Made by a program: the position numbers and the translations under genes. 64,000 bases of DNA from Flavobacteriia bacterium. GTDB lineage: Bacteria > Bacteroidota > Bacteroidia > Flavobacteriales_D > Crocinitomicaceae. The first letter of the stretch is position 1. The number at the start of each line of letters is the position of its first letter. Positions 53,166-63,826 of this stretch are shown here, piece by piece. The stretch is from positions 1-64,000 of the forward strand of contig JAPLEV010000052.1 of the NCBI GenBank assembly GCA_026391005.1, given 5' to 3'. The notes under the pieces were generated by a model. It ran no database searches. It saw nothing but the letters and a program-made list of their open reading frames with translations, and was not told the origin of the DNA.

Positions 53166-54119
53166 TTAAAGAAGTGTTTCAATTATTTTATCCATACTGT
53201 ACCCTTCCGCTTCTGCTTTATAATTTTTTACCAAGCGATGACGAAGAATTGGTTTAGCGACAGCTTTAACATCATCAATATCCGGGGAGTACCTTCCATT
53301 TATCGCAGCATGACATTTGGCACCAATAATTAAATATTGAGAAGCCCTAGGACCAGCTCCCCATGTAATATATTTCTTTGTTATTTCGGCAACATTATCT
53401 GAATTCATCCTGGTACTAGCAACTAATTTTACGGCATATTCTAAGACATTATCAGCAACAGGAATTCGACGAATTAAATCTTGATATTCGATAATATCTT
53501 GACCACTCAAAATCGATATAACGTTATTAATACTATCTGAAGTAGTCGTTTTAACAATTGCCATTTCCTCTATAAAAGAAGGATAATCAACCCATACATT
53601 AAACATGAATCGATCTAATTGCGCTTCAGGCAAGGGATAAGTTCCCTCTTGCTCAATTGGATTTTGAGTAGCCAAAACAAAGAATGGCGCTTCCAAAACA
53701 TAGGTATTACCTGCAGCGGTAACACGTCTTTCCTGCATCGCTTCTAATAGTGCCGATTGTGTTTTTGGTGGTGTACGGTTAATTTCATCTGCCAAAATCA
53801 TATTTGAAAACAAAGGTCCTTTTATAAATTTAAAATTTCTTGTTTCATCAAGTATTTCGGAACCAATTATATCGGATGGCATTAAATCTGGCGTAAATTG
53901 AATTCTACTAAAACCAAGTCCCAAAGATTGCGAAATGGTATTAATCAATAATGTTTTCGCAAGACCAGGAACACCGACTAAAAGACAATGCCCTCTTGAA
54001 AACATTGAAATCAATACTTGATCTACCACCTCATCTTGGCCAATAATGACTTTATGAATTTCTTGTTTCAACAAATTTATATGTTGGACAAATTCATCTA
54101 ATTTAACTTTATCTGACAT
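53166..54119 (-). CDS. MoxR-family AAA+ ATPase
   Basis: 317 residues, normal for MoxR. Walker A GVPGLAKT, Walker [24 protein letters not shown] with family-typical wording, sensor 1 [23 protein letters not shown], and arginine/sensor 2 region [15 protein letters not shown]. MoxR ATPases act as chaperones, usually with downstream VWA-domain proteins, for which I see no gene next to it in the window. It lies 1 bp after the second peptidyl-prolyl isomerase gene, so it may assist the same envelope maturation process. Last gene of the guaB operon. Confidence 0.92.
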   Translation of the reverse strand: MSDKVKLDEFVQHINLLKQEIHKVIIGQDEVVDQVLISMFSRGHCLLVGVPGLAKTLLINTISQSLGLGFSRIQFTPDLMPSDIIGSEILDETRNFKFIKGPLFSNMILADEINRTPPKTQSALLEAMQERRVTAAGNTYVLEAPFFVLATQNPIEQEGTYPLPEAQLDRFMFNVWVDYPSFIEEMAIVKTTTSDSINNVISILSGQDIIEYQDLIRRIPVADNVLEYAVKLVASTRMNSDNVAEITKKYITWGAGPRASQYLIIGAKCHAAINGRYSPDIDDVKAVAKPILRHRLVKNYKAEAEGYSMDKIIETLL

Positions 54120-54120
54120 T

Positions 54121-55482
54121 TTAATTATTTTTATTTACCCCCCAATCTAAACGAAAATTACAATTAACATAGTCTTCATCGATTCTAACGTAAGCATTTC
54201 CAATTTTCAATTTAAGCCAAGTTTCAAGCGCACGTTGTTTTTTATCATTTTCTGCTGCTGCTTTAATCAAAGCATAATCGTCATTTAAATTTGCCTTATG
54301 TTGAGGAAATCTAGCCATCAAACGCACAATTCTTATGCCCTGCTTTCGCTCGAAGAGATCAGTATATAAATTAGGAGTGGTGATATCGCCTTTTTCCATT
54401 ATATCAGTCAACAAATAGATTTGTTGGTCTATTTCATTCAAATCTTCCATGCTCCAAGATTGTTCGCCAGTGTATGGATTCGAAATAATTCCATGGTTCT
54501 GTTTAGTTGTTAATTCATTTGAAAATGCAACAACCGCAGCATCCCAGGTAATTTTATTTTCTTTCAGTAAAGAATAACATGAATCCATTAACATAGCTGA
54601 CTTATCAAGCGATGCATTATTAAATTCCGGTCGTTTCAAGATATGTAAACAAACATAATCGTCCCCCTTTCTACTAATTAATTTGATAATATGATACCCA
54701 AATTCCGTCTCAATAATTTCTGATATTTCATCAACCTTCAACTTATAAATGGTTGATTCAAATTGTGACACCATCATTCCTTTCGTGCCAGATATTTTAC
54801 CCCCTAGTTGAGCACTGCCAAAATCATCAGAATTAATACGAGCTTGGGTCTCAAATAATTTGCCGTTTACCACAATATCCATTCGTATATCACTTATTTT
54901 TTTGAAAGCGATTAATTTATCCTCTTTCGTTATTTGAGGATAATTTACAATCTGTTGAAAACTCAGTTTCATATTTATAAAAGGAATACTATCAGCCACT
55001 AAAGCATTAAAATAGGTTTGAACCTCTTTAGGAGTTACATTTATATCTTGCGTAATCGATAACTGCATTTGTTGGGCAAGAAGTTTGTCTTTTATCAAAC
55101 TTCTAAACTCATCTTTAATATCATTTATTGATTTGCCATAAAACTGCTCTAATTTTTCACGGCTACCCATTTTGTTTTGAATCACCCGAATTCGATTCTC
55201 CATCTCTGAGTCGACCTGTTCATCAGAAATAATAATACTATCTAGTTTTGCTTGATTAACGAAAAGTTCTTCAAACATGATTTGCTCTAGTAAATTACAA
55301 TCCATCAATGGACTTACCTCTACTCCTGCTTGAATCACTTGTAATTTTTGATTTTCTATATCCGACAAAAGAATAATATTATCACCAACTTGGGCAATAA
55401 TTTTATCAACGACTTTATTTTGAGCCAGTATTGAATCCGCAGTAACGAATAAAATAAAAAGTAAAAAAAGTGACTTTATCAT
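54121..55482 (-). CDS. SurA-like periplasmic peptidyl-prolyl isomerase/chaperone
   Basis: 453 residues. Signal peptide ([18 protein letters not shown]) then [22 protein letters not shown], the start of the SurA N-terminal chaperone domain, and a parvulin (PPIC) domain at ~185-290 ([47 protein letters not shown]). It likely escorts outer-membrane beta-barrel proteins to BamA. The domain order differs from E. coli SurA in having one clear parvulin domain. Adjacent (0 bp gap) to a second, larger parvulin protein, implying co-translation. Confidence 0.88.
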   Translation of the reverse strand: MIKSLFLLFILFVTADSILAQNKVVDKIIAQVGDNIILLSDIENQKLQVIQAGVEVSPLMDCNLLEQIMFEELFVNQAKLDSIIISDEQVDSEMENRIRVIQNKMGSREKLEQFYGKSINDIKDEFRSLIKDKLLAQQMQLSITQDINVTPKEVQTYFNALVADSIPFINMKLSFQQIVNYPQITKEDKLIAFKKISDIRMDIVVNGKLFETQARINSDDFGSAQLGGKISGTKGMMVSQFESTIYKLKVDEISEIIETEFGYHIIKLISRKGDDYVCLHILKRPEFNNASLDKSAMLMDSCYSLLKENKITWDAAVVAFSNELTTKQNHGIISNPYTGEQSWSMEDLNEIDQQIYLLTDIMEKGDITTPNLYTDLFERKQGIRIVRLMARFPQHKANLNDDYALIKAAAENDKKQRALETWLKLKIGNAYVRIDEDYVNCNFRLDWGVNKNN

Positions 55483-57435
55483 TTAATTTCCAAGTCCGTA
55501 AAGAACACTATCATATATGACAATCGGATGCTTTTTTCTTAATTCAGTTAACCATTCTTGTTCCAAATAATTTTGATAATCAGAAGTTGATGCACCTTTC
55601 GCTTCCTGAAATTCTTTTTGCATAATCGGCAAAACAGCAGCTACTTTCACAACATAAAACTTACCTTCAAACTCATACATTGAATTTAGACCTTTAGATA
55701 AGTTTTGATCCTTAAGAAAAGCCGTTTGATTAATATCAAATTTATTCATTTTTACTTTCAGATTTAATTCTGTGTTTTTATTAATAACCTCAATAACATG
55801 CTTAGAATTAATGGTATCATTAAGAAGCATACTACTAACCTTAGAAGCAATTTCTTTGTTCAAACATTCATAAATTGTTGCATCTAATCGATTTGGCCAA
55901 AGATATTTTTCACGATTATCATTAAAAAATTTCCTTAATCCGCTAGTATCTTTTACTGCTTTATTCCAAACTTTGTCAGACATCACTTCATAAAGGAGGA
56001 TGCCATCATGGTATTCACTAACCAAAGCTTTATAGGCAGGATATTTATTCACCAAAAGACTTTCCTCATAAGCCAAAATAGCTGATTTTTCCCAGTTTTT
56101 TAGTTGCAATTCGACAACCCGTGCTGGAACATCTTTCTTTATGCCCTTATAATTTTTACGTAAATATTCAGCAAAATCTTTTTGCATGAATTTTTTCTTA
56201 CCTAAGGTAAAGATGACCTTATTTGATTTTAGATTAATGTAGTTCCATGAACCCGTAAAATAAGTTGAATCTAAATTAGCAACAAACCACGCTAAAGGTT
56301 TCGCTCCTGCATTAGTATAGCCGTAATTAGTTTTTAATTTAGCAACAAAAGAATCCTGTGTCTTTTTTGATCGCTCATCTTTATTCACTTTTGTTTGAAT
56401 CTCTTTCTTAACTACATCAAATGGCTTGACATCAGACCATTCTAATCGCTTAATAATATGGAAACCATAATCAGTTTTGACCGGCTGGCTGAAGTCGCCA
56501 TCTTTTTTCAACAAATAAGCTGCATCTTCAAAACTAGGTACCATGCGCTGGGTAGTTCCTGTTCCGAAAGGCGGTAGTTCACCTCCTTTCTTAGAAGTCC
56601 CTGGATCATCAGAATGAAGAGCAACTAATTCATCCCATTTTTCACCCGCTAATAGTTTTTGATAGAGTTCGTTAATTTTCTTTTCTGCAGCATCTTTTCC
56701 TTCCTGATTCACCTCTTTTCCAGCTGAAATCATCAAATGAGCTACCTTTATAGTACCTCTGGCTGGCCTCTTATCTGTCACCTTTACAATATGGTAGCCA
56801 TATTTTGTGCGAAAAGGATTGGAAACCTCACCGATAGCAGTAGAAAAAGCTTTGTCCTCGAAAGGATAAACCATTTGAAATGCCGTAAAAAAACCTAAGT
56901 CACCACCGTTATTAATTACTGAAGGATCTTCCGAACCATTTTTCATTTTTGCAACAGAAGCAAAATCCTCCCCTTTATCAATTCGGGCCTTTAAACCAAT
57001 TATACGATTGTATGCCGCCAATGTATCAGCTGAAGATGCATTTGGGTCGAGCCGAATCAAAATATGTGATGCCCTAACCTCGGAACGAGAACGATCATAT
57101 GCCTCACGAACCAATGCTTGATTCTGAGCAGAATCGATTAAATACGGAAGCGCTAACTGCTTTCTATATCCTTCTAGCTCCTTATTTAATTTAGGAATAG
57201 TATCGTATCCTAGGGCCTCCGCCTCTGCCACCTTCAGTTTAAACTTAGTAAAAAGTTGCATGTATTCATCTAAGGAAGATTTATCATACTTCGGTGTTGC
57301 ATTATTTTTGAGGTAAATCGTAAGAAATTCTGATTTCGTTACTTTTTTACCATCGATTTTCATGATAATCGCATCTTTCTGAGAAAAAGATAGTGAAGTG
57401 AAAAATAAGATAACTGTCAAAAATAAAGCTTTCAT
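55483..57435 (-). CDS. Double-parvulin periplasmic peptidyl-prolyl isomerase
   Basis: 650 residues. Signal peptide (ALFLTVILFFTSLSFSQ), an N-terminal SurA-N/PrsA-like helical part (IMKIDGKKVTKSEFLTIYLKNN), then two PPIC domains: ~117-215 (VRASHILIRLDP, NNGGDLGFFTAFQMVYPFEDK, YGYHIVKVTDKRP) and ~225-325 (IKVAHLMISAGKE, KKGGELPPFGTGTTQRMVPSFED, YGFHIIKRLEW). The C-terminal 300 residues are helical and chaperone-like. It probably helps fold outer-membrane or T9SS proteins. Starts 18 bp after guaB and is followed without gap by a SurA-like gene. Confidence 0.9.
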   Translation of the reverse strand: MKALFLTVILFFTSLSFSQKDAIIMKIDGKKVTKSEFLTIYLKNNATPKYDKSSLDEYMQLFTKFKLKVAEAEALGYDTIPKLNKELEGYRKQLALPYLIDSAQNQALVREAYDRSRSEVRASHILIRLDPNASSADTLAAYNRIIGLKARIDKGEDFASVAKMKNGSEDPSVINNGGDLGFFTAFQMVYPFEDKAFSTAIGEVSNPFRTKYGYHIVKVTDKRPARGTIKVAHLMISAGKEVNQEGKDAAEKKINELYQKLLAGEKWDELVALHSDDPGTSKKGGELPPFGTGTTQRMVPSFEDAAYLLKKDGDFSQPVKTDYGFHIIKRLEWSDVKPFDVVKKEIQTKVNKDERSKKTQDSFVAKLKTNYGYTNAGAKPLAWFVANLDSTYFTGSWNYINLKSNKVIFTLGKKKFMQKDFAEYLRKNYKGIKKDVPARVVELQLKNWEKSAILAYEESLLVNKYPAYKALVSEYHDGILLYEVMSDKVWNKAVKDTSGLRKFFNDNREKYLWPNRLDATIYECLNKEIASKVSSMLLNDTINSKHVIEVINKNTELNLKVKMNKFDINQTAFLKDQNLSKGLNSMYEFEGKFYVVKVAAVLPIMQKEFQEAKGASTSDYQNYLEQEWLTELRKKHPIVIYDSVLYGLGN

Positions 57436-57453
57436 TTTTTAATAATTTATAAG

Positions 57454-58926
57454 TTATTTAATACTATAGTTGGGTGCTTCACGTGTAATCATAACATCGT
57501 GTGGATGAGATTCACGCATCCCTGCAGTGGTAATCCTAACAAAAGTGGCGCCCTGTAAACCAGCTATGGTTGCAGCCCCGCAATACCCCATTCCAGCGCG
57601 AAGACCACCAATAATTTGGTACATGACCTCCCCCATATTTCCTTTGTAAGGAACACGCCCAGAAATACCTTCAGGGACTAATTTTTTAATATCATCTTCG
57701 GCATCTTGAAAATAGCGATCTTTTGATCCTAATTGCATTGCTTCAATAGAACCCATACCGCGATAGGATTTAAATTTTCTTCCTTCGAAAATAATAGTTT
57801 CCCCAGGTGATTCTTCAACACCTGCAAACATAGATCCCAGCATAACACTGTCGGCTCCTGCGGCTATTGCCTTTACAATATCACCCGTATAGCGTATACC
57901 GCCATCAGCGATTACTGGGACACCAGATCCCTCTATTGCCATCGCCACTTCATTTATTGCCGTAAGTTGAGGTACGCCAACGCCTGCAATTATTCGGGTC
58001 GTACATATTGATCCTGGACCAATTCCGACCTTGATACCATCAGCTCCCGCAGCTACTAAAAATTTTGCCGCTTCAGCAGTTGCTATATTACCAACAATAA
58101 CATCGAGATGCTCGTATTTTTCTTTTACCAATTTTAATTGTTCAACAACCCCTTTTGTATGTCCGTGCGCCGTGTCAATAACTATTGCATCAACTCCCGC
58201 CTCCACCAAAGCGCTTACTCGACTCATAGTGTCGAAAGTGACACCCACAGCTGCTGCAACTCTCAAACGGCCCAAATTATCTTTACAGGAAATTGGATGT
58301 TCTCTAACTTTTATAATATCTCTGTAAGTGATTAGACCAATTAATTTATTTTGGTCGTCAACAACGGGTAGTTTTTCAATTCGATTTTGTTGCAAGATTC
58401 CCTCGGCTGTCAATAAATCGGTTCCGTCTATAGTAGTAATTACATTTTCAGATGTCATTACTTCAAGAATTGGACGGTCAAGATTCTTTTCAAAACGCAG
58501 GTCTCTATTGGTTAAAATTCCCTTTAAAATCCTATTTTCATCAACAATTGGTATACCACCAATACTGTGCTCACGCATGATATCAAGTGCATCTTTTACG
58601 AGAGCAGAAGTTAGCAATGTAATGGGATCGATAATCATTCCACTTTCAGAACGTTTCACCTTTCGAACATGCATTGCCTGATCAGCGATAGACATATTTT
58701 TATGTATTACCCCAATACCACCTTGCTGAGCAATGGCAATTGCTAGCTTAAACTCCGTAACGGTATCCATTGCAGATGACAAAATAGGGGTTTTCAATGA
58801 AATGTTTCTTGAAAACTTACTTTCTAATTTTACATCTCTGGGTAATACCTCGGAATATGCGGGAACCAATAGAACATCATCATACGTTAAACCCTCCTGT
58901 ATATTTTGTAATTTATCCAATGACAT
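57454..58926 (-). CDS. guaB: Inosine-5'-monophosphate dehydrogenase
   Basis: 490 residues, standard length. TIM-barrel enzyme with a CBS pair inserted at ~95-205 ([58 protein letters not shown]). Catalytic loop [15 protein letters not shown] contains the active cysteine; [27 protein letters not shown] and YRGMGS complete the IMP site, with a flap near GRVPYKG. It oxidises IMP to XMP in GTP synthesis. First gene of an operon with envelope chaperones and MoxR, an arrangement without evident biochemical logic. Confidence 0.97.
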   Translation of the reverse strand: MSLDKLQNIQEGLTYDDVLLVPAYSEVLPRDVKLESKFSRNISLKTPILSSAMDTVTEFKLAIAIAQQGGIGVIHKNMSIADQAMHVRKVKRSESGMIIDPITLLTSALVKDALDIMREHSIGGIPIVDENRILKGILTNRDLRFEKNLDRPILEVMTSENVITTIDGTDLLTAEGILQQNRIEKLPVVDDQNKLIGLITYRDIIKVREHPISCKDNLGRLRVAAAVGVTFDTMSRVSALVEAGVDAIVIDTAHGHTKGVVEQLKLVKEKYEHLDVIVGNIATAEAAKFLVAAGADGIKVGIGPGSICTTRIIAGVGVPQLTAINEVAMAIEGSGVPVIADGGIRYTGDIVKAIAAGADSVMLGSMFAGVEESPGETIIFEGRKFKSYRGMGSIEAMQLGSKDRYFQDAEDDIKKLVPEGISGRVPYKGNMGEVMYQIIGGLRAGMGYCGAATIAGLQGATFVRITTAGMRESHPHDVMITREAPNYSIK

Positions 58927-59060
58927 TCAAAGCTGTATTTAAAAAGTGTACAAATTTACAAAAAAAAAGATGATTTTTTAACAAACAAATTAGGACAATC
59001 ACGTTAATAAATTCAAAATATTTTATGTTGGCAAGAATTATGATTAATCTTGTATTGTAA

Positions 59061-59699
59061 ATGAAATTAAAAGCACTTATTTTTCTGACATTCTTTTTCC
59101 ATCTTTTTGGAATTAAAGCTCAACGTTTAGTAGTTGACACAAGCACTATGATGCAGCTTTCAGGAGTAATTGTTTCGGATGTCGACTTGGAGCCCATTCC
59201 ATATGTAACGGTGTATGATAAATCAATACGGCGTGGCGTTATTGCCGATTTTTATGGTTTCTTTTCATTGGTTACCTTTCCCGGAGACACCCTATTTTTT
59301 TCAAGTCCTGGACACAATACATCATCCTTTATCGTGCCTGATACCTTAGAGGAAAATCGTTACAGCATAATACATATGCTCACTAAAAACCTTCAAAATC
59401 TTCCAGAAATAACCGTTTATCCATGGCCATCAAAGGATCAATTTGCTCAATATTTTTTAAACATGAAGCCATATGATGATGCCATGCGTAGAGCGCAACG
59501 TGAACTATCTGGTGAATCATTGGCTTTTGTCTCTGCTCGAATTGATACCGATGCTTCCCTAGCATATGGATACAGTCAAAATCAACGAAACACAAAACTA
59601 TACACCAACGGACAATTACCAGTTAACAACTTGCTAAATCCTTATTCGTGGGCAAAATTAATTAGTGATTGGAAAGAAGGAAAGTTGAGTCGTCAATAA
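59061..59699 (+). CDS. Secreted protein with carboxypeptidase-like regulatory domain
   Basis: 212 residues. Signal peptide (LIFLTFFFHLFGIKAQ), then QLSGVIVSDVDLEPIPYVTVYDKSIRRGVIADFYGFFSL, the CarboxypepD_reg-like beta-sandwich start, continuing VTFPGDTLFFSSPGHNTSSFIVP. The C-terminal part (~125-212: LNMKPYDDAMRRAQRELSGESLAF, NLLNPYSWAKLISDWKEGKL) is helical. Short family of Bacteroidota periplasmic or outer-membrane associated proteins, function unknown. It is divergent from guaB and convergent with the HD-domain gene (4 bp apart). Confidence 0.72.
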   Translation: MKLKALIFLTFFFHLFGIKAQRLVVDTSTMMQLSGVIVSDVDLEPIPYVTVYDKSIRRGVIADFYGFFSLVTFPGDTLFFSSPGHNTSSFIVPDTLEENRYSIIHMLTKNLQNLPEITVYPWPSKDQFAQYFLNMKPYDDAMRRAQRELSGESLAFVSARIDTDASLAYGYSQNQRNTKLYTNGQLPVNNLLNPYSWAKLISDWKEGKLSRQ

Positions 59700-59703
59700 A
59701 ATA

Positions 59704-60945
59704 CTAATCCATCGGAAAGCAAAGAAAATACTTTTCTACTGGTTGAGCTAATGCAGAAATATTTAAGTTGTCAGATGCATCACTTAAGTCAATAATCTGT
59801 CCGTTTTTCATCAATAAATGAATGTTTTGCTTATCCTCATTGTAAGCCTTATTGATTAAAATATCTTGGTAGACAAAATAGTCAACATCTTCCATCGCAA
59901 TGCCGTAGGTTGAAGCACAAAGTTGTTTTTCATGACTAATTCGCTCAGCACTAAAAGGTATTTTACTAATTTCAATTTTAAATAATTTACGATTAACTAA
60001 TCCTTCAGCTAATTTTGATAATATAGGATCTTTTTCGTCTTGCCATACCTTAATTGCACTCCATATATCGTAGTCATCCAAGCGTGAAAAATAATCCAAA
60101 ACCTCATCATTAGATTCAAAATCAAGTTTAGTGATATCCTGCTGTAAAAAGAATTTCAGAGCCGGACTAGAAAATAGTACAGTACCATTTTTTGTTAAAT
60201 ACTTTGCTCGCCGCAAGGTATGAATCAACATATATTCTGCAACTACGACTGTTTTATGAAGATATACTTGCCAATACATCAAACGTCGGGCAACTATAAA
60301 TTTTTCAATTGAATATATTGCTTTTTCTTCTAACACTAAATTTCCTTCGTGAACATTGAGCATTTCAATCAAACGATCGGTACCAATAATTCCTTCGCTT
60401 ACACCGCTATAGAAACTATCACGATTAAGATAATCCAAGCGATCCATATCCAATTGACTGGAAACTAATTGATAAAGAAAGGGCTTAGTATATTGATTTT
60501 TGAAAATTGCATGCGCATTTTTTAAATCATCACCAAATTCTATTGTTAAACGTTCAATAAAATATCCCGAAATATCCTCGTGACTTACCCCTGATACGAT
60601 ATCATATTCCAAAGCATGACTGAAAGGTCCATGTCCAATATCATGTAAAAGAATAGCTAACAAAGCTGCTCGCTCCTCTTCAACTGTAATTTCATGTCCT
60701 TTCCTTCGAATAGTATTAATCGCTAAAGACATCAAGTGCATAGCACCCAGCACATGATGAAAACGTGTATGTAATGCACCAGGATAAACTAAATGACTTA
60801 GCCCCAACTGCATAATCCTACGCAAACGCTGCATGTATGGATGCGCTAATACATCGAAAATTAATTCGTCGGGTATAGAAATAAAACCATAGACTGGGTC
60901 GTTGATGATTTTCTTTTTATTGTTTGTCGTTCGATTTGGTCGCAA
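59704..60945 (-). CDS. HD-domain phosphohydrolase (dGTPase-like, YwfO/SAMHD1-type)
   Basis: 413 residues. HD metal motif: HTRFHHVLGAMHL (H63/H64), LLHDIGHGPFSHALE (H101, D102), and the following MDRLDYLNRDSFYSGV with a further Asp. This layout, with opening DPVYGFISIPDELIFDVLAHPYMQRLRRIMQLG, is that of the SAMHD1-related bacterial dNTP triphosphohydrolases such as YwfO. It should hydrolyse dNTPs or related nucleotides; the exact substrate is not proven. Divergent from porX with about 46 bp between the start codons. Confidence 0.88.
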   Translation of the reverse strand: MRPNRTTNNKKKIINDPVYGFISIPDELIFDVLAHPYMQRLRRIMQLGLSHLVYPGALHTRFHHVLGAMHLMSLAINTIRRKGHEITVEEERAALLAILLHDIGHGPFSHALEYDIVSGVSHEDISGYFIERLTIEFGDDLKNAHAIFKNQYTKPFLYQLVSSQLDMDRLDYLNRDSFYSGVSEGIIGTDRLIEMLNVHEGNLVLEEKAIYSIEKFIVARRLMYWQVYLHKTVVVAEYMLIHTLRRAKYLTKNGTVLFSSPALKFFLQQDITKLDFESNDEVLDYFSRLDDYDIWSAIKVWQDEKDPILSKLAEGLVNRKLFKIEISKIPFSAERISHEKQLCASTYGIAMEDVDYFVYQDILINKAYNEDKQNIHLLMKNGQIIDLSDASDNLNISALAQPVEKYFLCFPMD

Positions 60946-60991
60946 TTGATTACTTTTAAATTCTGAATCAAAACTATTAAAAATTAGCCAT

Positions 60992-62536
60992 ATGCAAGGA
61001 AAAATTCTGTGGGCAGATGATGAAATCGAATTATTAAAACCTCACATTCTATTTTTAGAGGCGAAAGGATATAGTGTTGAAGCGGTTACTAATGGCTCCG
61101 ATGCAATCGATAAAGCCTTTGAAAATAATTACGACATTATTTTTTTAGATGAAAATATGCCTGGTCTTTCGGGATTAGAAACACTATCTAGAATAAAAGA
61201 AAAAATTCCGCTTGTTCCAATTGTTATGATAACAAAGAGTGAGGAAGAGTACATTATGGACGAAGCAATAGGAAGTAAAATTGCTGATTATCTTATCAAG
61301 CCGGTTAATCCCAATCAGATTTTATTGAGTATCAAGAAAAATTTAGAGAACAGTAAATTAGTTTCTCAAAAAACGAATATGAGCTATCAACAAGAGTTCA
61401 GGCAATTAGGTATGGCTTTAAATACCAGAATGAATTCAAAAGAATGGATGGAGATGTATTCGAAACTTGTTTTTTGGGAATTAGAATTGGAGAAAATCGA
61501 GGACTCGGGCATGCGTGAAATCCTCGAACTTCAGAAAAAAGAAGCCAATCAACTATTTTCTGATTTTATTGAAGATAACTATTTAGATTGGCTAAATGGC
61601 ACGGAAAAAGCCCCCGACATGCTATTTAACGCTATCAAAAATGACATTAGCCCATTTCTTGGAAAAGAAAAAGTTGCTGTATTGGTTATTGATAACTTAA
61701 GATACGATCAATGGAAAATGGTTGAGCCTATCTTCTCAAAGTATTTTAATAAAGAAGAAGAAAAAATTATTTACACAATTCTTCCAACAGCCACTCATTA
61801 TGCACGTAATGCTTTTTTCTCGGGCCTATTACCGAGTGAAATTGAAAAGAAATTTCCGCAGTTTTGGAAAAGTGAAGAAGATGAGGGAGGGAAAAATATG
61901 TTTGAAAAAGAATTATTGGAAACCAATCTAAAGCGACTTGGAAAAAATATAAAGTGGAGCTATAACAAAATTACCAACTTGGAGGCAGGAAAACGATTAA
62001 ATGATCAATTCAATCAAATCAAGGACAATGACGCTAATTTTATCGTTTATAATTTTGTCGATATGCTATCGCATGCTAGAACGGAAATGGAAGTCATTAG
62101 AGAATTGGCATCAGATGAAGCTGCATATCGTTCCATAACGGTTTCTTGGCTGGAGCATTCTCCCCTATTGGAAATAATAAAAAAGATTGCAGACGCTGGA
62201 ATAAAATTGATTATTACAACAGATCATGGGACCATTAAAGTGAATAATCCAGTGAAGATTGTTGGTGAAAGAAATACCAACTCAAATCTTCGCTACAAAT
62301 TAGGCAGAGGTTTAAACTACAATGCAAAGGAGGTTTTTACTGTGAAAAACCCACAAGATGCTTTTTTACCAAAAGTTAGGATGTCTACCGAATATGTTTT
62401 TGCTAAGGATCAAGATTTTTTCGTCTATCCAAATAATTATAACCACTTTGCAAATTATTATCAGAATACCTTTCAACATGGTGGGATTTCTATGGAAGAA
62501 GTATTAATTCCATATATTGTCATGTCTGCAAAATAA
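60992..62536 (+). CDS. porX: PorX, T9SS response regulator with PglZ domain
   Basis: 514 residues. Receiver domain 1-125 with phospho-acceptor D53 (IIFLDENMPG), acidic pair DD near residue 9-10, and K at LIKPVN. After a helical linker, residues ~205-514 form a PglZ/alkaline-phosphatase-like domain (KVAVLVIDNLRYDQW, LPTATHYARNAFFSGLLPSEIE, ITTDHG metal-binding motif, TFQHGGISMEEVLIP). This fusion without a DNA-binding domain is the PorX architecture. PorX works with PorY to control T9SS gene expression and cleaves cyclic oligonucleotides in characterised examples. It fits with the T9SS cargo encoded at 3636 and 18481. Confidence 0.93.
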   Translation: MQGKILWADDEIELLKPHILFLEAKGYSVEAVTNGSDAIDKAFENNYDIIFLDENMPGLSGLETLSRIKEKIPLVPIVMITKSEEEYIMDEAIGSKIADYLIKPVNPNQILLSIKKNLENSKLVSQKTNMSYQQEFRQLGMALNTRMNSKEWMEMYSKLVFWELELEKIEDSGMREILELQKKEANQLFSDFIEDNYLDWLNGTEKAPDMLFNAIKNDISPFLGKEKVAVLVIDNLRYDQWKMVEPIFSKYFNKEEEKIIYTILPTATHYARNAFFSGLLPSEIEKKFPQFWKSEEDEGGKNMFEKELLETNLKRLGKNIKWSYNKITNLEAGKRLNDQFNQIKDNDANFIVYNFVDMLSHARTEMEVIRELASDEAAYRSITVSWLEHSPLLEIIKKIADAGIKLIITTDHGTIKVNNPVKIVGERNTNSNLRYKLGRGLNYNAKEVFTVKNPQDAFLPKVRMSTEYVFAKDQDFFVYPNNYNHFANYYQNTFQHGGISMEEVLIPYIVMSAK

Positions 62537-62573
62537 AAACGCGAATTAAATGCATTCGAGATAAGGTATTTCG

Positions 62574-62581
62574 TAATTTTG
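62574..62581 (+). promoter_or_regulatory. Putative -7 box of sufS
   Basis: TAATTTTG, exact TAnnTTTG match. The TTG at 62579-62581 used by the ORF track is the end of this box, so TTG 62600 is the better start. Confidence 0.4.
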
Positions 62582-62599
62582 ACAAAATTAATCCATGCC

Positions 62600-63823
62600 T
62601 TGAAAAATCAATTTAATGTTAGCGTTATCAGAGATCAATTTCCTGCGCTTCGCCAGAAGATTTATGGTAAGAATTTAGTCTATTTTGATAATGGAGCAAC
62701 ATCGCAGAAACCTCAAGTTGTAATTGATGCGATTAACCGTTATTACGCTCTTGAAAATGCAAATATTCATCGCGGCGTTCACTTTATGAGCCAAAGGGCA
62801 ACCAGCGACTTTGAAGCTGCAAGAATTCGCATTCAAAAGCACCTTAATGCAAGAAAATCAGAAGAAATTATTTTTACAAAAGGAACAACTGACAGCATCA
62901 ATTTAGTGGCCTTTTCTTACGGAGAATTATTAAACAAAGGAGATGAGATTATTATTTCCGCCATGGAGCATCACGGCAATATTGTTCCCTGGCAAATGCT
63001 TTGTGCAAGAAAAGGCTTGGTCCTAAAAGTAATTCCCATAAATACCAATGGAGAAATTATACAAGAAGAGTATGATAAATTATTATCCAATAAAACGAAA
63101 CTAGTTTCAGTAATCCATATTTCAAATACCTTGGGAACGGTAAATCCTGTAAAAGAAATGATTAAAAAAGCGCACGCAGTTGGCGCAAAATTTCTACTCG
63201 ATGGCGCTCAAAGCATTCAACATATGAAAATTGATGTCAAGGATTTAGATTGTGATTTCTATGTATTCTCTGGGCACAAAGTATTTGGCCCTACTGGAAT
63301 TGGTGTTTTATATGGAAAAGAAGCTTTACTAGATGCCATGCCGCCATATCAAGGAGGGGGAGACATGATTGAAAAGGTAACGTTTGAAAAAACGACATAC
63401 AATCATCTTCCTCATAAATTCGAAGCGGGAACGCCACACATTGCTGGAGGAATTTGCTTGGGTACCGCTTTCGAATTTTTATCGACTATCGATTTAATAG
63501 AATCAGAAGCATACGAGCGCGAACTAGCTCATTATGCTGAGCAAGTATTGGAAACTTTTGAAGATTTAACAATTATAGGTACCGCTAAAAACAAAACAAG
63601 TGTCGTTTCTTTTAATGTAAAAGGATTACATCCATTTGATATTGGTACTTTATTAGACAAACAAGGCATTGCTGTAAGAACAGGCCACCATTGTACTCAA
63701 CCCTTAATGGATTTTTACAAGATACCTGGAACGGTCCGTGCTTCATTTGCTTTTTATAATACAAAAGAAGAAGTTGATTTCTTTGCTGAGGCCTTAGAAA
63801 AAAGTATTAATATTCTAAGATAA
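62600..63823 (+). CDS. sufS: Cysteine desulfurase SufS
   Basis: About 407 residues from TTG 62600 (MKNQFNVSVIRDQFPAL); the track's TTG 62579 lies in a promoter box. Class V PLP aminotransferase fold with YFDNGATSQKPQVV, EHHGNIVPWQ, LLDGAQSIQHM, PLP lysine in VFSGHKVFGPTG, and active-site cysteine in RTGHHCTQPLM; the latter context identifies the SufS (group II) type rather than IscS. It removes sulfur from cysteine for Fe-S cluster assembly. Followed 3 bp later by sufE, its sulfur acceptor. SufBCD are not in the window, perhaps beyond the right edge. Confidence 0.93.
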   Translation: MKNQFNVSVIRDQFPALRQKIYGKNLVYFDNGATSQKPQVVIDAINRYYALENANIHRGVHFMSQRATSDFEAARIRIQKHLNARKSEEIIFTKGTTDSINLVAFSYGELLNKGDEIIISAMEHHGNIVPWQMLCARKGLVLKVIPINTNGEIIQEEYDKLLSNKTKLVSVIHISNTLGTVNPVKEMIKKAHAVGAKFLLDGAQSIQHMKIDVKDLDCDFYVFSGHKVFGPTGIGVLYGKEALLDAMPPYQGGGDMIEKVTFEKTTYNHLPHKFEAGTPHIAGGICLGTAFEFLSTIDLIESEAYERELAHYAEQVLETFEDLTIIGTAKNKTSVVSFNVKGLHPFDIGTLLDKQGIAVRTGHHCTQPLMDFYKIPGTVRASFAFYNTKEEVDFFAEALEKSINILR

Positions 63824-63826
63824 AGC

